Assembly: GCA_027451745.1 (NCBI GenBank)
Contig: DAIDIP010000012.1
Coordinates: forward strand, 41,216-105,215
Reading direction: 5' to 3'
Source: Candidatus Melainabacteria bacterium
Lineage (GTDB): Bacteria > Cyanobacteriota > Vampirovibrionia > Obscuribacterales > Obscuribacteraceae
Length of the DNA stretch: 64,000 bases
This document shows, piece by piece, positions 28,371-38,019 of this stretch. The translations under genes were made by a program, and so were the position numbers. Numbering within the stretch: the stretch's first letter is position 1; each line of letters begins with the position of its first letter. The notes beneath the pieces were generated by a model. That model was not told the origin of the DNA. It made no database searches and saw nothing but the letters and a program-made list of their open reading frames with translations.

Positions 28371-28889
28371 ATGTTTGACGAATTCAACGATGGCAAAGAG
28401 ATAAATATCGAGCAAAGCGCGAAATCTCCTACAACACCAACAGACAATACTGTTGATCTTTTCCCAGCCCTGGCTGATAAGCGCATGATGCCAATTAATA
28501 CTATTAGACAACCTGTACAGCCAAAACACGGTACACAAATTTCTACTTTCAACCCAATCTCTTTTGACGAGGCACTAGATATAGTGGAGTGCTTAAGAGC
28601 AAGAGCAGCTACAACTATCACTCTTGATAACATGAAAAAAGTGGATGCTCATAGATTAGTGGACTTTGTTGCTGGCGCTTCTTCAGCTCTACAAGGCAAT
28701 TTTCATAAGCTAAGCGATCAAGTTTATTTGTTCTGCCCAGCCAATATCAAAATTTCTGTGCCAGGTAAGCCAGTTACTACTAGCACAACTACCTCTAAAG
28801 GGTTGGATGACAAAGCACTTGACTTTCTGTATGCACAAGATATACAAAGTATGAAAATCTGGTCTGCTAATCGCCCAACATCCAATTAG
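28371..28889 (+). CDS. sepF: Cell division protein SepF
   Basis: Membrane anchor and cross-linker for FtsZ filaments in Gram-positive bacteria and cyanobacteria. The 172-residue protein has a polar N-terminal linker and then the SepF domain (about 65-150): FNPISFDEALDIVECLRARAATTITLDNM, VDAHRLVDFVAGASSALQGNFHKL, VYLFCPANIKI. The N-terminal amphipathic membrane helix is not obvious: the first residues are acidic (MFDEFNDGKE). AGGAG lies just before the ATG. The 187-nt gap from ispD suggests its own promoter. Confidence 0.88.
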   Translation: MFDEFNDGKEINIEQSAKSPTTPTDNTVDLFPALADKRMMPINTIRQPVQPKHGTQISTFNPISFDEALDIVECLRARAATTITLDNMKKVDAHRLVDFVAGASSALQGNFHKLSDQVYLFCPANIKISVPGKPVTTSTTTSKGLDDKALDFLYAQDIQSMKIWSANRPTSN

Positions 28890-29007
28890 GATATTAAAGT
28901 AATTTCAGCTAGCCTAGTTGCTTGGTTTTGACGAACTCACTTCAAGTTTTTTAACAGCTATAGTAATAAGTCACTGTTATTATTGAGTCATAGGGGTGCA
29001 AGGCGAC

Positions 29008-30795
29008 TTAATCCGCCGAGCACTGGGTTTCCTCCTTACCTAATCCACCACCAGTACTTCCTTCTTTAAGTTTCGAAGAAGGAAGTACTTTTTTGCCGGT
29101 TTTTATACCTGACTCAGTAATTTGGTGCAAAACCACTTGAATTAGAGGCTGGATCTCATATTTTTGCTCCAGAAAGTCCTTAATCTCCTCACGAATGTAC
29201 ACTTGGCAAGCCCTTCTTTCTTCTTTGGACAGCTTTTTGTATTTAGCCAGTAATTGACTGACCTTTTCTTCTAATACAGAAGCCATATTGTCAGCTTTTA
29301 AGTCATTGCTGATAATCAACCCCTTATGCGTATAGTCAAATAGAAGCAATGGGCTATTATCTTTGCCCGTTGTTATAGTCAAAGTAATGGCGCCACCTTT
29401 AACTATTTCGCGTCTTTCGGCCAAAATAGTTTCATCAATTTCCCAGGAGCGCGAAGAGTCAATCAATACTATACCGGCAGGTACTGGTTCACCTAGTCTG
29501 CCACTATCTTTGGTGAGCTCTAATACATCCCCATTGTCTATAACAAAAGTATTTTCTGCTGGCACCCCGCATTGTGTGGCAATCTCGGCATGCTTAACCA
29601 GCATGCGATATTCGCCATGAATTGGCAAAAAGAATTTTGGCTTGCAAATATTGAGCATAAGCTTCTGTTCTTCCTGACAGGCATGACCAGACACATGCAC
29701 CCCAGCGTCTTTGCCATAAATTACATTTGCCCCTCTAATAGAAAGAGCATTAATAGTATTAGCTACTGAGCGCTCATTACCAGGTATTGGTGTGGCAGAA
29801 AAAATTACTGTGTCACCAGGAATGATTTTTATATACTTATGACTATCATAAGCAATGCGGCTCAAAGCAGACAAAGGTTCACCTTGAGAGCCAGTAGTTA
29901 AAACAACTACTTTACTAGGTGGCAAACTACCAATTTCATCTACGCCCACTAAAAGGCCATCTGGATATTTCATATAGCCAAGCTCACGAGCTAGATCAGC
30001 AATATTGAGCATTGAACGCCCCAAAATAGCAACTTGGCGATCATATTGAATTGCTGCTTGCAGAATTTGTCTTATTCTATGCATATTACTAGCAAAAGTA
30101 GTAACAATAATGCGACCAGGAGCATTACTAAATACTTCAGTTAGCCTTTTCCATACTGTTTTTTCTGACGGCGTAAAACCTGTTCTTTCAGTATTTGTGC
30201 TATCACTCATAAGCAAAAGCACACCTTCTTCAGCGGCCATATTCAAAGCAGCAATATCGGTTGCTTCTCCATCTACTGGCGTAAAATCAAATTTGAAATC
30301 ACCAGTATGAATAATATTGCCTATTGGTGAACGTATAACCAAACTAAAAGAATCAGCAATAGAATGTGTGCAACGCACAAATTCAACATTGAATGCCCCA
30401 ATTTGTACACGTTGTCGTGGATGTACCTTGTGTAATTTAGTTACACCTTCTAGTCCATACTCACGCAATTTACTTTCTAAAATTCCTAGGGCTAAAGCCG
30501 GGCCGTAAATATTTTTGACTGTGACATGCTTTAAAAGATTTGGAATGCCACCAATATGGTCTTCATGTCCATGGGTAATTGCTAAACCTTGCACTTGTCT
30601 TTGGTTTTCAATCAAATAAGTAAGATCTGGCAAAACCAAATCTACACCTGGCATATCTTCACTTGGAAAACCCAGCCCGGCATCTACAAGCATAATATCG
30701 TCACCACAGCTCAATACCATGGTGTTTTTGCCAATCTCACCTAATCCACCCAAAGGGATTACTTTGACTGTATCTCTATTTGCTTGACTGATAAT
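29008..30795 (-). CDS. rnj: Ribonuclease J, probable ATT start
   Basis: Metallo-beta-lactamase/beta-CASP ribonuclease with endo- and 5'-3' exo-activity in RNA turnover. The protein has PLGGLGEIGKNTM, the metal motif THGHEDHIGG, HTGDFKFD, STNTERTGFTPSE and the C-terminal HVSGHACQEE. There is no ATG before the conserved domain. A TTG at 30822 has no Shine-Dalgarno. An ATT at 30795 sits exactly where an ATG should be after GGAGTAATA; fabG in this window reads GGAGTAATAATG. I therefore place the start at ATT (595 residues); the TTG form would have 604. It is the last gene of the dut-dapB-asd-dapA-rnj cluster. Confidence 0.92.
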   Translation of the reverse strand: MISQANRDTVKVIPLGGLGEIGKNTMVLSCGDDIMLVDAGLGFPSEDMPGVDLVLPDLTYLIENQRQVQGLAITHGHEDHIGGIPNLLKHVTVKNIYGPALALGILESKLREYGLEGVTKLHKVHPRQRVQIGAFNVEFVRCTHSIADSFSLVIRSPIGNIIHTGDFKFDFTPVDGEATDIAALNMAAEEGVLLLMSDSTNTERTGFTPSEKTVWKRLTEVFSNAPGRIIVTTFASNMHRIRQILQAAIQYDRQVAILGRSMLNIADLARELGYMKYPDGLLVGVDEIGSLPPSKVVVLTTGSQGEPLSALSRIAYDSHKYIKIIPGDTVIFSATPIPGNERSVANTINALSIRGANVIYGKDAGVHVSGHACQEEQKLMLNICKPKFFLPIHGEYRMLVKHAEIATQCGVPAENTFVIDNGDVLELTKDSGRLGEPVPAGIVLIDSSRSWEIDETILAERREIVKGGAITLTITTGKDNSPLLLFDYTHKGLIISNDLKADNMASVLEEKVSQLLAKYKKLSKEERRACQVYIREEIKDFLEQKYEIQPLIQVVLHQITESGIKTGKKVLPSSKLKEGSTGGGLGKEETQCSAD

Positions 30796-30899
30796 TATTA
30801 CTCCAGAAATATTTGGCGCCAAGCAAACAAAATGCTCGGCTAGTAGAAAAATTAAATTGTCTCGTTAAATACGATTGTAGCAAAAACCCCTTTGTCTTA

Positions 30900-31826
30900 T
30901 TAGACTGTTAAAGCAGTTTTTGTTTTATCTATTGGACTTTTATCGAAAACAGCATCAAATTTTGTCTTTTCAGCCTCATTTAATGGCACTAAAGGCAAAC
31001 GCAAAATGTTCTTGCAAAGACCAACCTTTGATAAGCCATACTTCAAACAGGTAGGATTAGGCGAAGTAAATAATCCCTTGAATAATGGCAAGCATTCATA
31101 ATGGATTTTTCTTGCTTGATCAAAATCACCTTTAAAGAAGGCATCTAACATTGCTTTTATTTGCGTACCGACCAAATGACTAGCCACGCTTATAATGCCT
31201 GCCGCCCCTATAGATAAATATGGCAAAGTAAGACCATCATCACCAGACCAAATCCAAAAATCTTTTCTAGTCACGGCCTTAGCAAGATCAGCTGCTTGAT
31301 CAACCCCACCGGTAGAATCTTTCAGTCCAATAATATTCTTACAAGAATCTACCAACTCTAAAGTAGTTTCCACGCTCATATTCACCCCAGTCCTCCCTGG
31401 GATGTTATACATAATGATTGGGGTACTGGTGTTCTTTGCTATTTCTTTAAAATGAGTAATCATGCCAGCTTGGCTTGGTTTATTGTAATAAGGTACAACA
31501 ACCAATAAACCCTCAGCCCCACAAGACTCTGCCACATTAGCTATCTTGATTGTTTTGTAAGTAGAATTTGTACCTACCCCAGCAATGAATTTTATTTTGC
31601 CATTGCATTTATCTTTGGCAAAACGAAAAAGTATTTTTAATTCACCATCATCTATAGTGGGACTTTCACCTGTTGTGCCATTAATTACAATAGAAGAACT
31701 GCCTGTATTAGCAAGATGATTGATAATATTTTCTATCGCCTTAAAATCAATGCTGTTATTTTCTTCAAAAGGTGTAGCCATTGCTGTTATCAATGAACCA
31801 AAAGGGCTATTTGTATTTTCAATCAT
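30900..31826 (-). CDS. dapA: 4-hydroxy-tetrahydrodipicolinate synthase
   Basis: Condenses pyruvate with aspartate semialdehyde, the first step specific to lysine/diaminopimelate synthesis. The 308-residue protein has VINGTTGESPTI (phosphate/substrate loop), YYNKPSQAGM with the catalytic Tyr region, YNIPGRTGVNM, and the Schiff-base lysine in IIGLKDSTGG. It lies between asd (53 nt upstream) and rnj, the same order as in Bacillus (asd-dapG-dapA-rnjB). Confidence 0.95.
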   Translation of the reverse strand: MIENTNSPFGSLITAMATPFEENNSIDFKAIENIINHLANTGSSSIVINGTTGESPTIDDGELKILFRFAKDKCNGKIKFIAGVGTNSTYKTIKIANVAESCGAEGLLVVVPYYNKPSQAGMITHFKEIAKNTSTPIIMYNIPGRTGVNMSVETTLELVDSCKNIIGLKDSTGGVDQAADLAKAVTRKDFWIWSGDDGLTLPYLSIGAAGIISVASHLVGTQIKAMLDAFFKGDFDQARKIHYECLPLFKGLFTSPNPTCLKYGLSKVGLCKNILRLPLVPLNEAEKTKFDAVFDKSPIDKTKTALTV

Positions 31827-31879
31827 TTAATTGCTCCAAAATTAACTGAATTACCTTACTTAATTGGACTAGCTTAAAA

Positions 31880-32932
31880 CTAGCTTGCCACTGCCTGCTT
31901 CAACAATTTATGCTCTAAGAGATATTCTGCTATGCGAATAGCATTAAGCGCAGCCCCAATACGCAAATTGTCTGCTACAACCCATAGATGCAATCCGTTA
32001 GGCGATGAATTATCCTTGCGAATGCGTCCTACATAAACTGGATCTTTTCCAGCAGCATCAACTGGTGTTGGATAAACGTTTTCATCTGGATTGTCCCAAA
32101 CTTCAATCATTTCGCTAGTACCAAGAGCTTTGCGTGCTTGCTCAACTGTAATTGGCTTAGCAAACTCAATCAATACTGATTCACTATGCCCAATAAATAC
32201 TGGCACTCTTACGGCCGTACAAGTTACAGGTAATTCTGGCAAGCCCATAATTTTTCTTGTTTCTTCAGTAAGCTTTTCTTCTTCTTTGGTATAACCATCT
32301 TTATTGAATTTATCAATATGCGGAATTAAATTGAAAGCAATTGGTTTAGTGAATTGCTTTGGCGCAGCAGGCTGCCCATGCATATGAGCATGTGTGTGCT
32401 CACTCAATTCATCCATAGCTGGACTACCAGCCCCGCTCACAGACTGATAAGTAGAAACTATAACGCGTGTCATAGTAGCTAAATCATGCAATGGTTTAAG
32501 TGCCACAACTAATTGTGATGTTGAACAATTAGGGCTTGCAATAATTCCTTGATGATTTTGCAAAATATCTTCATTCACACCAGGAACAACTAATGGCACT
32601 GAAGGTACCATACGAAAAGCACTAGACTTATCAATTACTACCGCGCCAGCTTCCACAGCCATTGGTGCCAATTCTTTAATTACATCAGCACCCACAGCCG
32701 ACAATACAATATCAACGCCTTTGAATGCATCTTTATTTGCCACTTCTACTGGATATTCTTTGCCCTTAAACTTAATAGTGGCATCTTTTGATCTGGCGCT
32801 GGCTAATAATTTTAATTGACCAATTGGAAAATTACGCTCAGCCAATATCTTTAGCAACTCTTGTCCAACAGCTCCTGTTGCACCAAGAATAGCTACATTG
32901 ACTGGTCTTTTTCCGTTAGTTGTAGATGACAT
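31880..32932 (-). CDS. asd: Aspartate-semialdehyde dehydrogenase
   Basis: Reduces aspartyl phosphate to aspartate semialdehyde with NADPH, the branch point to lysine, threonine and methionine. The 350-residue protein opens with VNVAILGATGAVGQELL, has the catalytic cysteine in IIASPNCSTSQLVVALKPL and the substrate-binding VRVPVFIGHSESV. It supplies the substrate for the adjacent dapA and follows dapB by 25 nt. Confidence 0.96.
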   Translation of the reverse strand: MSSTTNGKRPVNVAILGATGAVGQELLKILAERNFPIGQLKLLASARSKDATIKFKGKEYPVEVANKDAFKGVDIVLSAVGADVIKELAPMAVEAGAVVIDKSSAFRMVPSVPLVVPGVNEDILQNHQGIIASPNCSTSQLVVALKPLHDLATMTRVIVSTYQSVSGAGSPAMDELSEHTHAHMHGQPAAPKQFTKPIAFNLIPHIDKFNKDGYTKEEEKLTEETRKIMGLPELPVTCTAVRVPVFIGHSESVLIEFAKPITVEQARKALGTSEMIEVWDNPDENVYPTPVDAAGKDPVYVGRIRKDNSSPNGLHLWVVADNLRIGAALNAIRIAEYLLEHKLLKQAVAS

Positions 32933-32957
32933 AATTTTGTCCTGTATATTGTTTTAG

Positions 32958-33854
32958 CTATTTAGCTAATTGTTCTTCAATAATATTTTCTAGTCCTAAT
33001 ACAAAAGAATTTAATTCTTTTGCTGCCTTAACAGCAAGTACAATGCCTTGCTCAAAACATTTTGTATTATGACTTTCATGGCGCAAAGTGAGTAATTCGC
33101 CAGCACCAGCAAAGAATACATCCTGCTTGGAAAGTATACCAGGAAGACGTAGCGAATGTACATGTATGCCAGACCCTGTCTTGCCCCCTCTAGCCCCTTC
33201 TAATAATTCATGCTCTTTTATAGAATTCTTATTGAATTCACTAGAACCTTCTTGATTCGCCTTCTTAGCTTCTTCCATAACTCTGGCTGTATACATAGCC
33301 GTTCCAGACGGTGCATCAAGCTTGCCTAATTTATGTGTTTCTACAATTTCAGCATTATCAAAAAACTTACTGGCTTGCTTAGCAAAATTGATAAGTAATA
33401 CTGCCCCAATGGAAAAGTTAGGCACTACTAAAGCCCCTGTTTTTGCCTTCTTGCAAGCACTTTCTAATTCTCTAAAATGAGCTTCGGTTAAGCCAGACGT
33501 ACCAATAACTGGTCTAATACCTTTTTCTATTGCTGCTAAAGCATGCTTAACTGCACTGTCTGCCTCGGTAAAATCAAGCAATACATCTGGCATTGTTTTC
33601 AAATCAGCAAGACACTTATCTAAGCTATCTTTGATAGAAACATTAGTGCTATTAGTATTGGCACCCAATAAATCTTGCAAAGTTTCCCCAGCATAACTAG
33701 CACCTTTGCGTCCAAAGGCGCCCACCAATTTTATGCCGGCACTGTCTTTAATAGCTTCCACACTACAACGACCCATGCGCCCATTGATGCCGGCAATGAT
33801 CAATGAAACATGTTTTGTTCCAGTACTTTTACTGTTTGAATTGGCTGCTGACAT
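32958..33854 (-). CDS. dapB: 4-hydroxy-tetrahydrodipicolinate reductase
   Basis: Reduces the DapA product with NAD(P)H. It contains the nucleotide-binding IAGINGRMGRCSVEAI, the GTSGLTEAHF segment and the substrate motif VETHKLGKLDAPSGTA, where the usual His-His pair reads Thr-His with the catalytic Lys retained. At 298 residues it is somewhat longer than the usual about 270, with a polar N-terminal leader. It starts 3 nt after the dut stop codon, so the two are translationally coupled, and it precedes asd. Confidence 0.94.
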   Translation of the reverse strand: MSAANSNSKSTGTKHVSLIIAGINGRMGRCSVEAIKDSAGIKLVGAFGRKGASYAGETLQDLLGANTNSTNVSIKDSLDKCLADLKTMPDVLLDFTEADSAVKHALAAIEKGIRPVIGTSGLTEAHFRELESACKKAKTGALVVPNFSIGAVLLINFAKQASKFFDNAEIVETHKLGKLDAPSGTAMYTARVMEEAKKANQEGSSEFNKNSIKEHELLEGARGGKTGSGIHVHSLRLPGILSKQDVFFAGAGELLTLRHESHNTKCFEQGIVLAVKAAKELNSFVLGLENIIEEQLAK

Positions 33855-33857
33855 AAA

Positions 33858-34340
33858 CTATTTTGCACTGGCTGCAGTAGCTTTGTTAGTTATAGTGGTA
33901 GTTCCTGTTGAACCAAAACCACCCTCACCACGCTCTAAGCCAAGATCTACTTCATCAACTTCTTCGATAATTACTTTTGGCACTGGGGTAACAATGATTT
34001 GAGCCACTCTTTCACCAGGTTGAAAAGTATAAGCTTGCTTGCCAGCATTCATGGTTAAAACCATTACTTCACCGCGATAATCGCTATCAATTGTGCCAAC
34101 ACCATTGGATAAACAAATGCCAGCCTTATCTGCCAAGCCTGATCTTGCCCTTACTTGTCCCTCATACCCTTCTGGTATTTGAACAATAATTCCAGTAGGT
34201 ATACGAGTGCGATCACCTGGCTCCAATGTTAAAGGTTTTTCAATTGCTGCCATGAGGTCCAACCCGGCTGAGCCACCTGTGGCATACTGCGGTAATCCTT
34301 TTGCATGCGGTAAACGCTTTATTTTCAAAGTGACTGTCAA
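33858..34340 (-). CDS. dut: dUTP diphosphatase
   Basis: Hydrolyses dUTP to dUMP, keeping uracil out of DNA. The five trimeric dUTPase motifs are present: GGSAGLDLMA, ARSGLADKAG, GVGTIDSDYRGEV, GERVAQIIV and RGEGGFGSTG. I start the gene at the TTG at 34340 because an AGGCAGG Shine-Dalgarno, the same as before panB, lies 6 nt upstream; this gives 160 residues, close to the family norm. The ATG at 34409 would add 23 hydrophobic residues with no family match. It heads the lysine-pathway cluster. Confidence 0.94.
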   Translation of the reverse strand: MTVTLKIKRLPHAKGLPQYATGGSAGLDLMAAIEKPLTLEPGDRTRIPTGIIVQIPEGYEGQVRARSGLADKAGICLSNGVGTIDSDYRGEVMVLTMNAGKQAYTFQPGERVAQIIVTPVPKVIIEEVDEVDLGLERGEGGFGSTGTTTITNKATAASAK

Positions 34341-34597
34341 GAATAACCTGCCTTTTGTGGAAGATGTGTAAAATGCTACGGCTGTATATAGCGCTGAGCT
34401 AAATATCAAAGCTAATTGTACAAAATATCGGGGTTTGATCCAAGCATACGTGATGACACCGTACGCTCGAGAATCTAATCCCAGAATCTGATAATTAGGA
34501 CAATGTTAGCTATACAACTAACGCTAGCTAAAAGAGTATCCAGACCACATTAATTACTAGATTTCATTTAACCTGTACCATTTACAATGGTAATAGT

Positions 34598-35194
34598 ATG
34601 AAAACATCTACAGTGGTTTTGACGGTTCTAGGGTCGCTTTGGATACTAGCGATCACCGTCGGTATGTTTATTCTAATGAGGTATGCGCATACTCCAAGCC
34701 TAGCCAAAACTTCAGGTGATCAATGGCCGTCTCATTCACAAATTACTCTAAGTAAAACCGCCCCCACACTGATAATGTTTGCTCATCCGCATTGTGCTTG
34801 TACAAGAGCAAGCATTGCCGAATTAGGTAAACTCGTTGTTCATTGCAAAATAAAACCTAAATCCTATGTGCTTTTCTTAAGTCCAACATCAATGCCTTCT
34901 GACTGGGAAAAGACCGATCTTTGGCATGCTGCAAACAGTGTTCCTGGAGCAACAGTTTTGAGTGACATTAATGGTGTCGAGGCGCAAAAATTTAATTCAT
35001 ATACCTCGGGACAAACGATTATTTACAATACAAAAGGGAAGTTAATCTTTAGCGGTGGTATCACAGGAGCCAGAGGGCAAGAGGGCGACAATCTAGGCTT
35101 AAATTCAGCCATACTGTCCTTGCAAGAGAATTCGTCCAAAAATCAAACCGCATCAGTTTTTGGCTGTTCGCTAATTAGTTCAAATAGTAAGTAG
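34598..35194 (+). CDS. RedB-like membrane-anchored thioredoxin-fold protein
   Basis: The 198-residue protein has one N-terminal membrane helix (about 8-28) and a thioredoxin-like domain facing the periplasm. In place of the usual CxxC it has FAHPHCACTRASIAEL, a CxC pair (Cys66, Cys68). Downstream are PGATVLSDINGVEAQKF and the repeated-looking FSGGITGARGQEGDN. This pattern fits the small RedB-like family often seen next to sensor kinases. A redox or sensing role with the kinase gene 27 nt downstream is an inference. The 34341-34597 gap upstream shows no gene. Confidence 0.65.
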   Translation: MKTSTVVLTVLGSLWILAITVGMFILMRYAHTPSLAKTSGDQWPSHSQITLSKTAPTLIMFAHPHCACTRASIAELGKLVVHCKIKPKSYVLFLSPTSMPSDWEKTDLWHAANSVPGATVLSDINGVEAQKFNSYTSGQTIIYNTKGKLIFSGGITGARGQEGDNLGLNSAILSLQENSSKNQTASVFGCSLISSNSK

Positions 35195-35221
35195 CACTTA
35201 ATATAAAAAATAGGCGGCATT

Positions 35222-38008
35222 ATGTCAGAAGTAAACGCACCGGTAATAGAAGACGAATCTTTACGTTCTCGTACCCAGTCTCTATTTATTGCTCAACAAG
35301 AACAAGCCCACCGCAATACAGACAAATTGTTTGCCGGATTGATGATTTTTCAATGGCTGGCAGCAATAATTACAGCCGTATGGGTTTCTCCTAGAGCTTG
35401 GGAAGGCACGGTAAGTACTGTACACATACATGTCTGGGCCGCACTGATTATAGGTGGAGCAATAACTGTATTTCCTGTGGCTCTAGCACTACTCAAGCCA
35501 GGCAAGGCTATAACCCGTTATGTAATTAGCATCAGTCAAATGCTAATGTCCGCACTACTTATTCATCTTTCCGGTGGACGTATTGAGACACATTTTCACA
35601 TATTTGGTTCTCTTGCACTCCTAGCATTTTACAGAGACTGGAAAGTTTTGTTGACAGCATCTGCAGTCGTAGCTATTGATCACGCAGTGCGCGGTTTATT
35701 CTGGCCGCAATCAGTTTATGGAGTTTTAACTGTAGAACCTTGGCGATGGCTTGAACATGCAGGCTGGGTAGTGTTTGAAGATTTCTTTTTGATTATTTCA
35801 ATTAAGCAAAGTCTAAAATCCACCTGGGACATATCATCTCGGCAGGCTAAATTAGAGAGAATGAATGAAATCATAGAAGCAAAAGTAGTTGAACGTACAG
35901 CTGAATTGCAAGTTGAGATAAACGAAAGAAAAGAAGCAGAAAAAGCACTTGCTAGAAGTAATATCCAATTAACAGAAACATATGTAGAACTAGAACAATC
36001 ACGAGATCAAGCTATTAGAGCTTCAAGATTTAAATCGGAATTTCTAGCTAATATGAGCCATGAAATCCGCACACCTCTAAATGCAATAGTAGGATTAAGT
36101 GATCTTTTAGTGCGAACCACTCAATTGACGGATGAACAAAAAGAATTCGGCACAATCATTAATGACTCAGCTGATGTATTGTTGAATTTGGTGAACGATA
36201 TCCTGGATTATTCCAAAATAGAAGCCGGTAAGCTTGAGCTTGAAGTTACCGAATTTGATCTTGTTGAATTAATAGAAGGTATTGCTGAATTGGTAGCACA
36301 AAAGGCACGCAGCAAACAACTTTCTCTTGTAACATTTATAGATCCAACAATTCCACGAATTTTAAGAGGCGATCCAGGAAGAATTCGTCAAGTATTATTG
36401 AATCTTCTTAGTAATAGTATCAAATTTACAGATCGCGGCGAAATTCTAATGCGCGTAGAACTTATTTCTACAGCAGATGATCATCGTGTAGAATTGCGAT
36501 TCTCAGTTAGCGATACTGGTATCGGTCTGAATGATTCGACTAAAGAAATGCTTTTCCAACCATTTATGCAAGTTGATGCTTCGGCCACCAGAAAATATGG
36601 TGGCACTGGACTAGGACTTGTTATTTCTAAACGATTAGTAGAGCTAATGGGCGGCAATATAGAGTGTGAAAGCGTTTATGGAAAAGGTTCTGTTTTTGGG
36701 TTTTCTGCTAAACTCGAGATTGGCCCAGCTGAGCAGACACCAGTAATAGGACCATTGCCAGACGATCTACGTGATTCAAGAATATTGGTTATTGACGGAC
36801 CAATTGGCACACAACAAATCTTAAATACATATATTTCTTCTTGGGGTATGCGTTGTGGTCATGCAACCGATATAGAAAAAGCGTCTTTAATGATCAAGTA
36901 CGAATCAGCTGCTAACGATCCTTTTGATCTAGTATTCTTTGTCCTTGATCCAAGCAACGAAGAGCCAGCCGAAATCCTAGCAGCATTAGATAAAGATCTT
37001 AGCCCAATAAAACCAAGACTGGTTATCATTGGTAGCTGTGCCGACAGATCATTTGGTAAGCAAGTAATGGAAAGAGGATTTGCTGCTTATTTGCCCATTC
37101 CTATTAAACAATCTAGACTATTTGATTGCCTGATTGGACTTCTCGGCAAACATATATTTGCTTCAGATACAGGAGAAAATGTTGTTCCTGACGATCAAAT
37201 AACTTTACCTGTTTCTCAAGCTCGTAATCTTATCCTTGTAGTAGAAGATAATGTAGTTAATCAAAAAGTTGCTCTCTTGCAACTTAGAGAATTAGGCTTT
37301 CCTGCTCATGCTGTAAGCAACGGACGTGAAGCTTTAGAAGCAGTTGCTCGTACAGAATATGCTCTTATCTTGATGGATTGCCAGATGCCAGAAATGGACG
37401 GATTGCAAGCCACAAAAGCTATTCGAAAAATGGAGACTAAAACCGGAAAACATTCATTAATCATAGCCATGACAGCTAATGCTATGTCTAGTGACCGTCT
37501 TGATTGCCTAGCTGCTGGCATGGACGACTATATGAGTAAGCCGGTAAATCAGAAAAAGCTTGCCGAAGTCTTGCAACGCTGGTTGCCAGCAAGTATGCAG
37601 CATGGTTCAACCACTAGCGTTGCCGACACAGCAAAAGTTAATAGCACGACTGAAAACGCAATTGAAATAGAAACGCTATTTACTACTTATGGCGACAAAG
37701 CTGGCAAAGAATTACTGGAAAGCTTTCAAGCTGATGCTGAGCACTTATTGCAAAATATGGCATCGGCAGTAAAGCAAAAAGATATTTTTACACTAAACGA
37801 TAACATTCATCAATTAAAGGGATCTAGTGCCTCGGTCTATGCTACTGAATTAGCAAAACTCAGTAGAGCCTTTGAGCAAGCAGCTGCAGGCGATGTCTAT
37901 AATTGGGAGCTTTTTAACGAGCACCTTCATGCTATCGAAGCCGCTTTTCATAACACCAAAAGCATTTCGCAGAAAGCTCTAAAAGCGAAAGAGTCAAAGA
38001 TAAACTAG
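35222..38008 (+). CDS. Hybrid sensor histidine kinase with two receivers and an HPt domain
   Basis: Complete phosphorelay in one 928-residue polypeptide. An N-terminal block of membrane helices (about 35-195) contains HLSGGRIETHFHIFG, a His-rich segment. A coiled-coil linker and a HisKA domain follow, with His280 in MSHEIRTPLNAI, then an HATPase with LLSNSIKFTDRG and TGLGLVISK. Receiver 1 (about 515-640) looks degenerate. Receiver 2 has its phospho-Asp719 in LILMDCQMPEMDG, and an HPt domain has His863 in IHQLKGSSAS. The signal is unknown. It follows the RedB-like gene by 27 nt and converges with the double-receiver gene, its probable partner. Confidence 0.9.
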   Translation: MSEVNAPVIEDESLRSRTQSLFIAQQEQAHRNTDKLFAGLMIFQWLAAIITAVWVSPRAWEGTVSTVHIHVWAALIIGGAITVFPVALALLKPGKAITRYVISISQMLMSALLIHLSGGRIETHFHIFGSLALLAFYRDWKVLLTASAVVAIDHAVRGLFWPQSVYGVLTVEPWRWLEHAGWVVFEDFFLIISIKQSLKSTWDISSRQAKLERMNEIIEAKVVERTAELQVEINERKEAEKALARSNIQLTETYVELEQSRDQAIRASRFKSEFLANMSHEIRTPLNAIVGLSDLLVRTTQLTDEQKEFGTIINDSADVLLNLVNDILDYSKIEAGKLELEVTEFDLVELIEGIAELVAQKARSKQLSLVTFIDPTIPRILRGDPGRIRQVLLNLLSNSIKFTDRGEILMRVELISTADDHRVELRFSVSDTGIGLNDSTKEMLFQPFMQVDASATRKYGGTGLGLVISKRLVELMGGNIECESVYGKGSVFGFSAKLEIGPAEQTPVIGPLPDDLRDSRILVIDGPIGTQQILNTYISSWGMRCGHATDIEKASLMIKYESAANDPFDLVFFVLDPSNEEPAEILAALDKDLSPIKPRLVIIGSCADRSFGKQVMERGFAAYLPIPIKQSRLFDCLIGLLGKHIFASDTGENVVPDDQITLPVSQARNLILVVEDNVVNQKVALLQLRELGFPAHAVSNGREALEAVARTEYALILMDCQMPEMDGLQATKAIRKMETKTGKHSLIIAMTANAMSSDRLDCLAAGMDDYMSKPVNQKKLAEVLQRWLPASMQHGSTTSVADTAKVNSTTENAIEIETLFTTYGDKAGKELLESFQADAEHLLQNMASAVKQKDIFTLNDNIHQLKGSSASVYATELAKLSRAFEQAAAGDVYNWELFNEHLHAIEAAFHNTKSISQKALKAKESKIN

Positions 38009-38019
38009 ACTTATAGACC

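Noticed and set aside
28960..28995. AT-only hairpin TAATAA/TTATTA after sepF as a terminator
   Set aside because: Only A-T pairs and no T-run; too weak to call.
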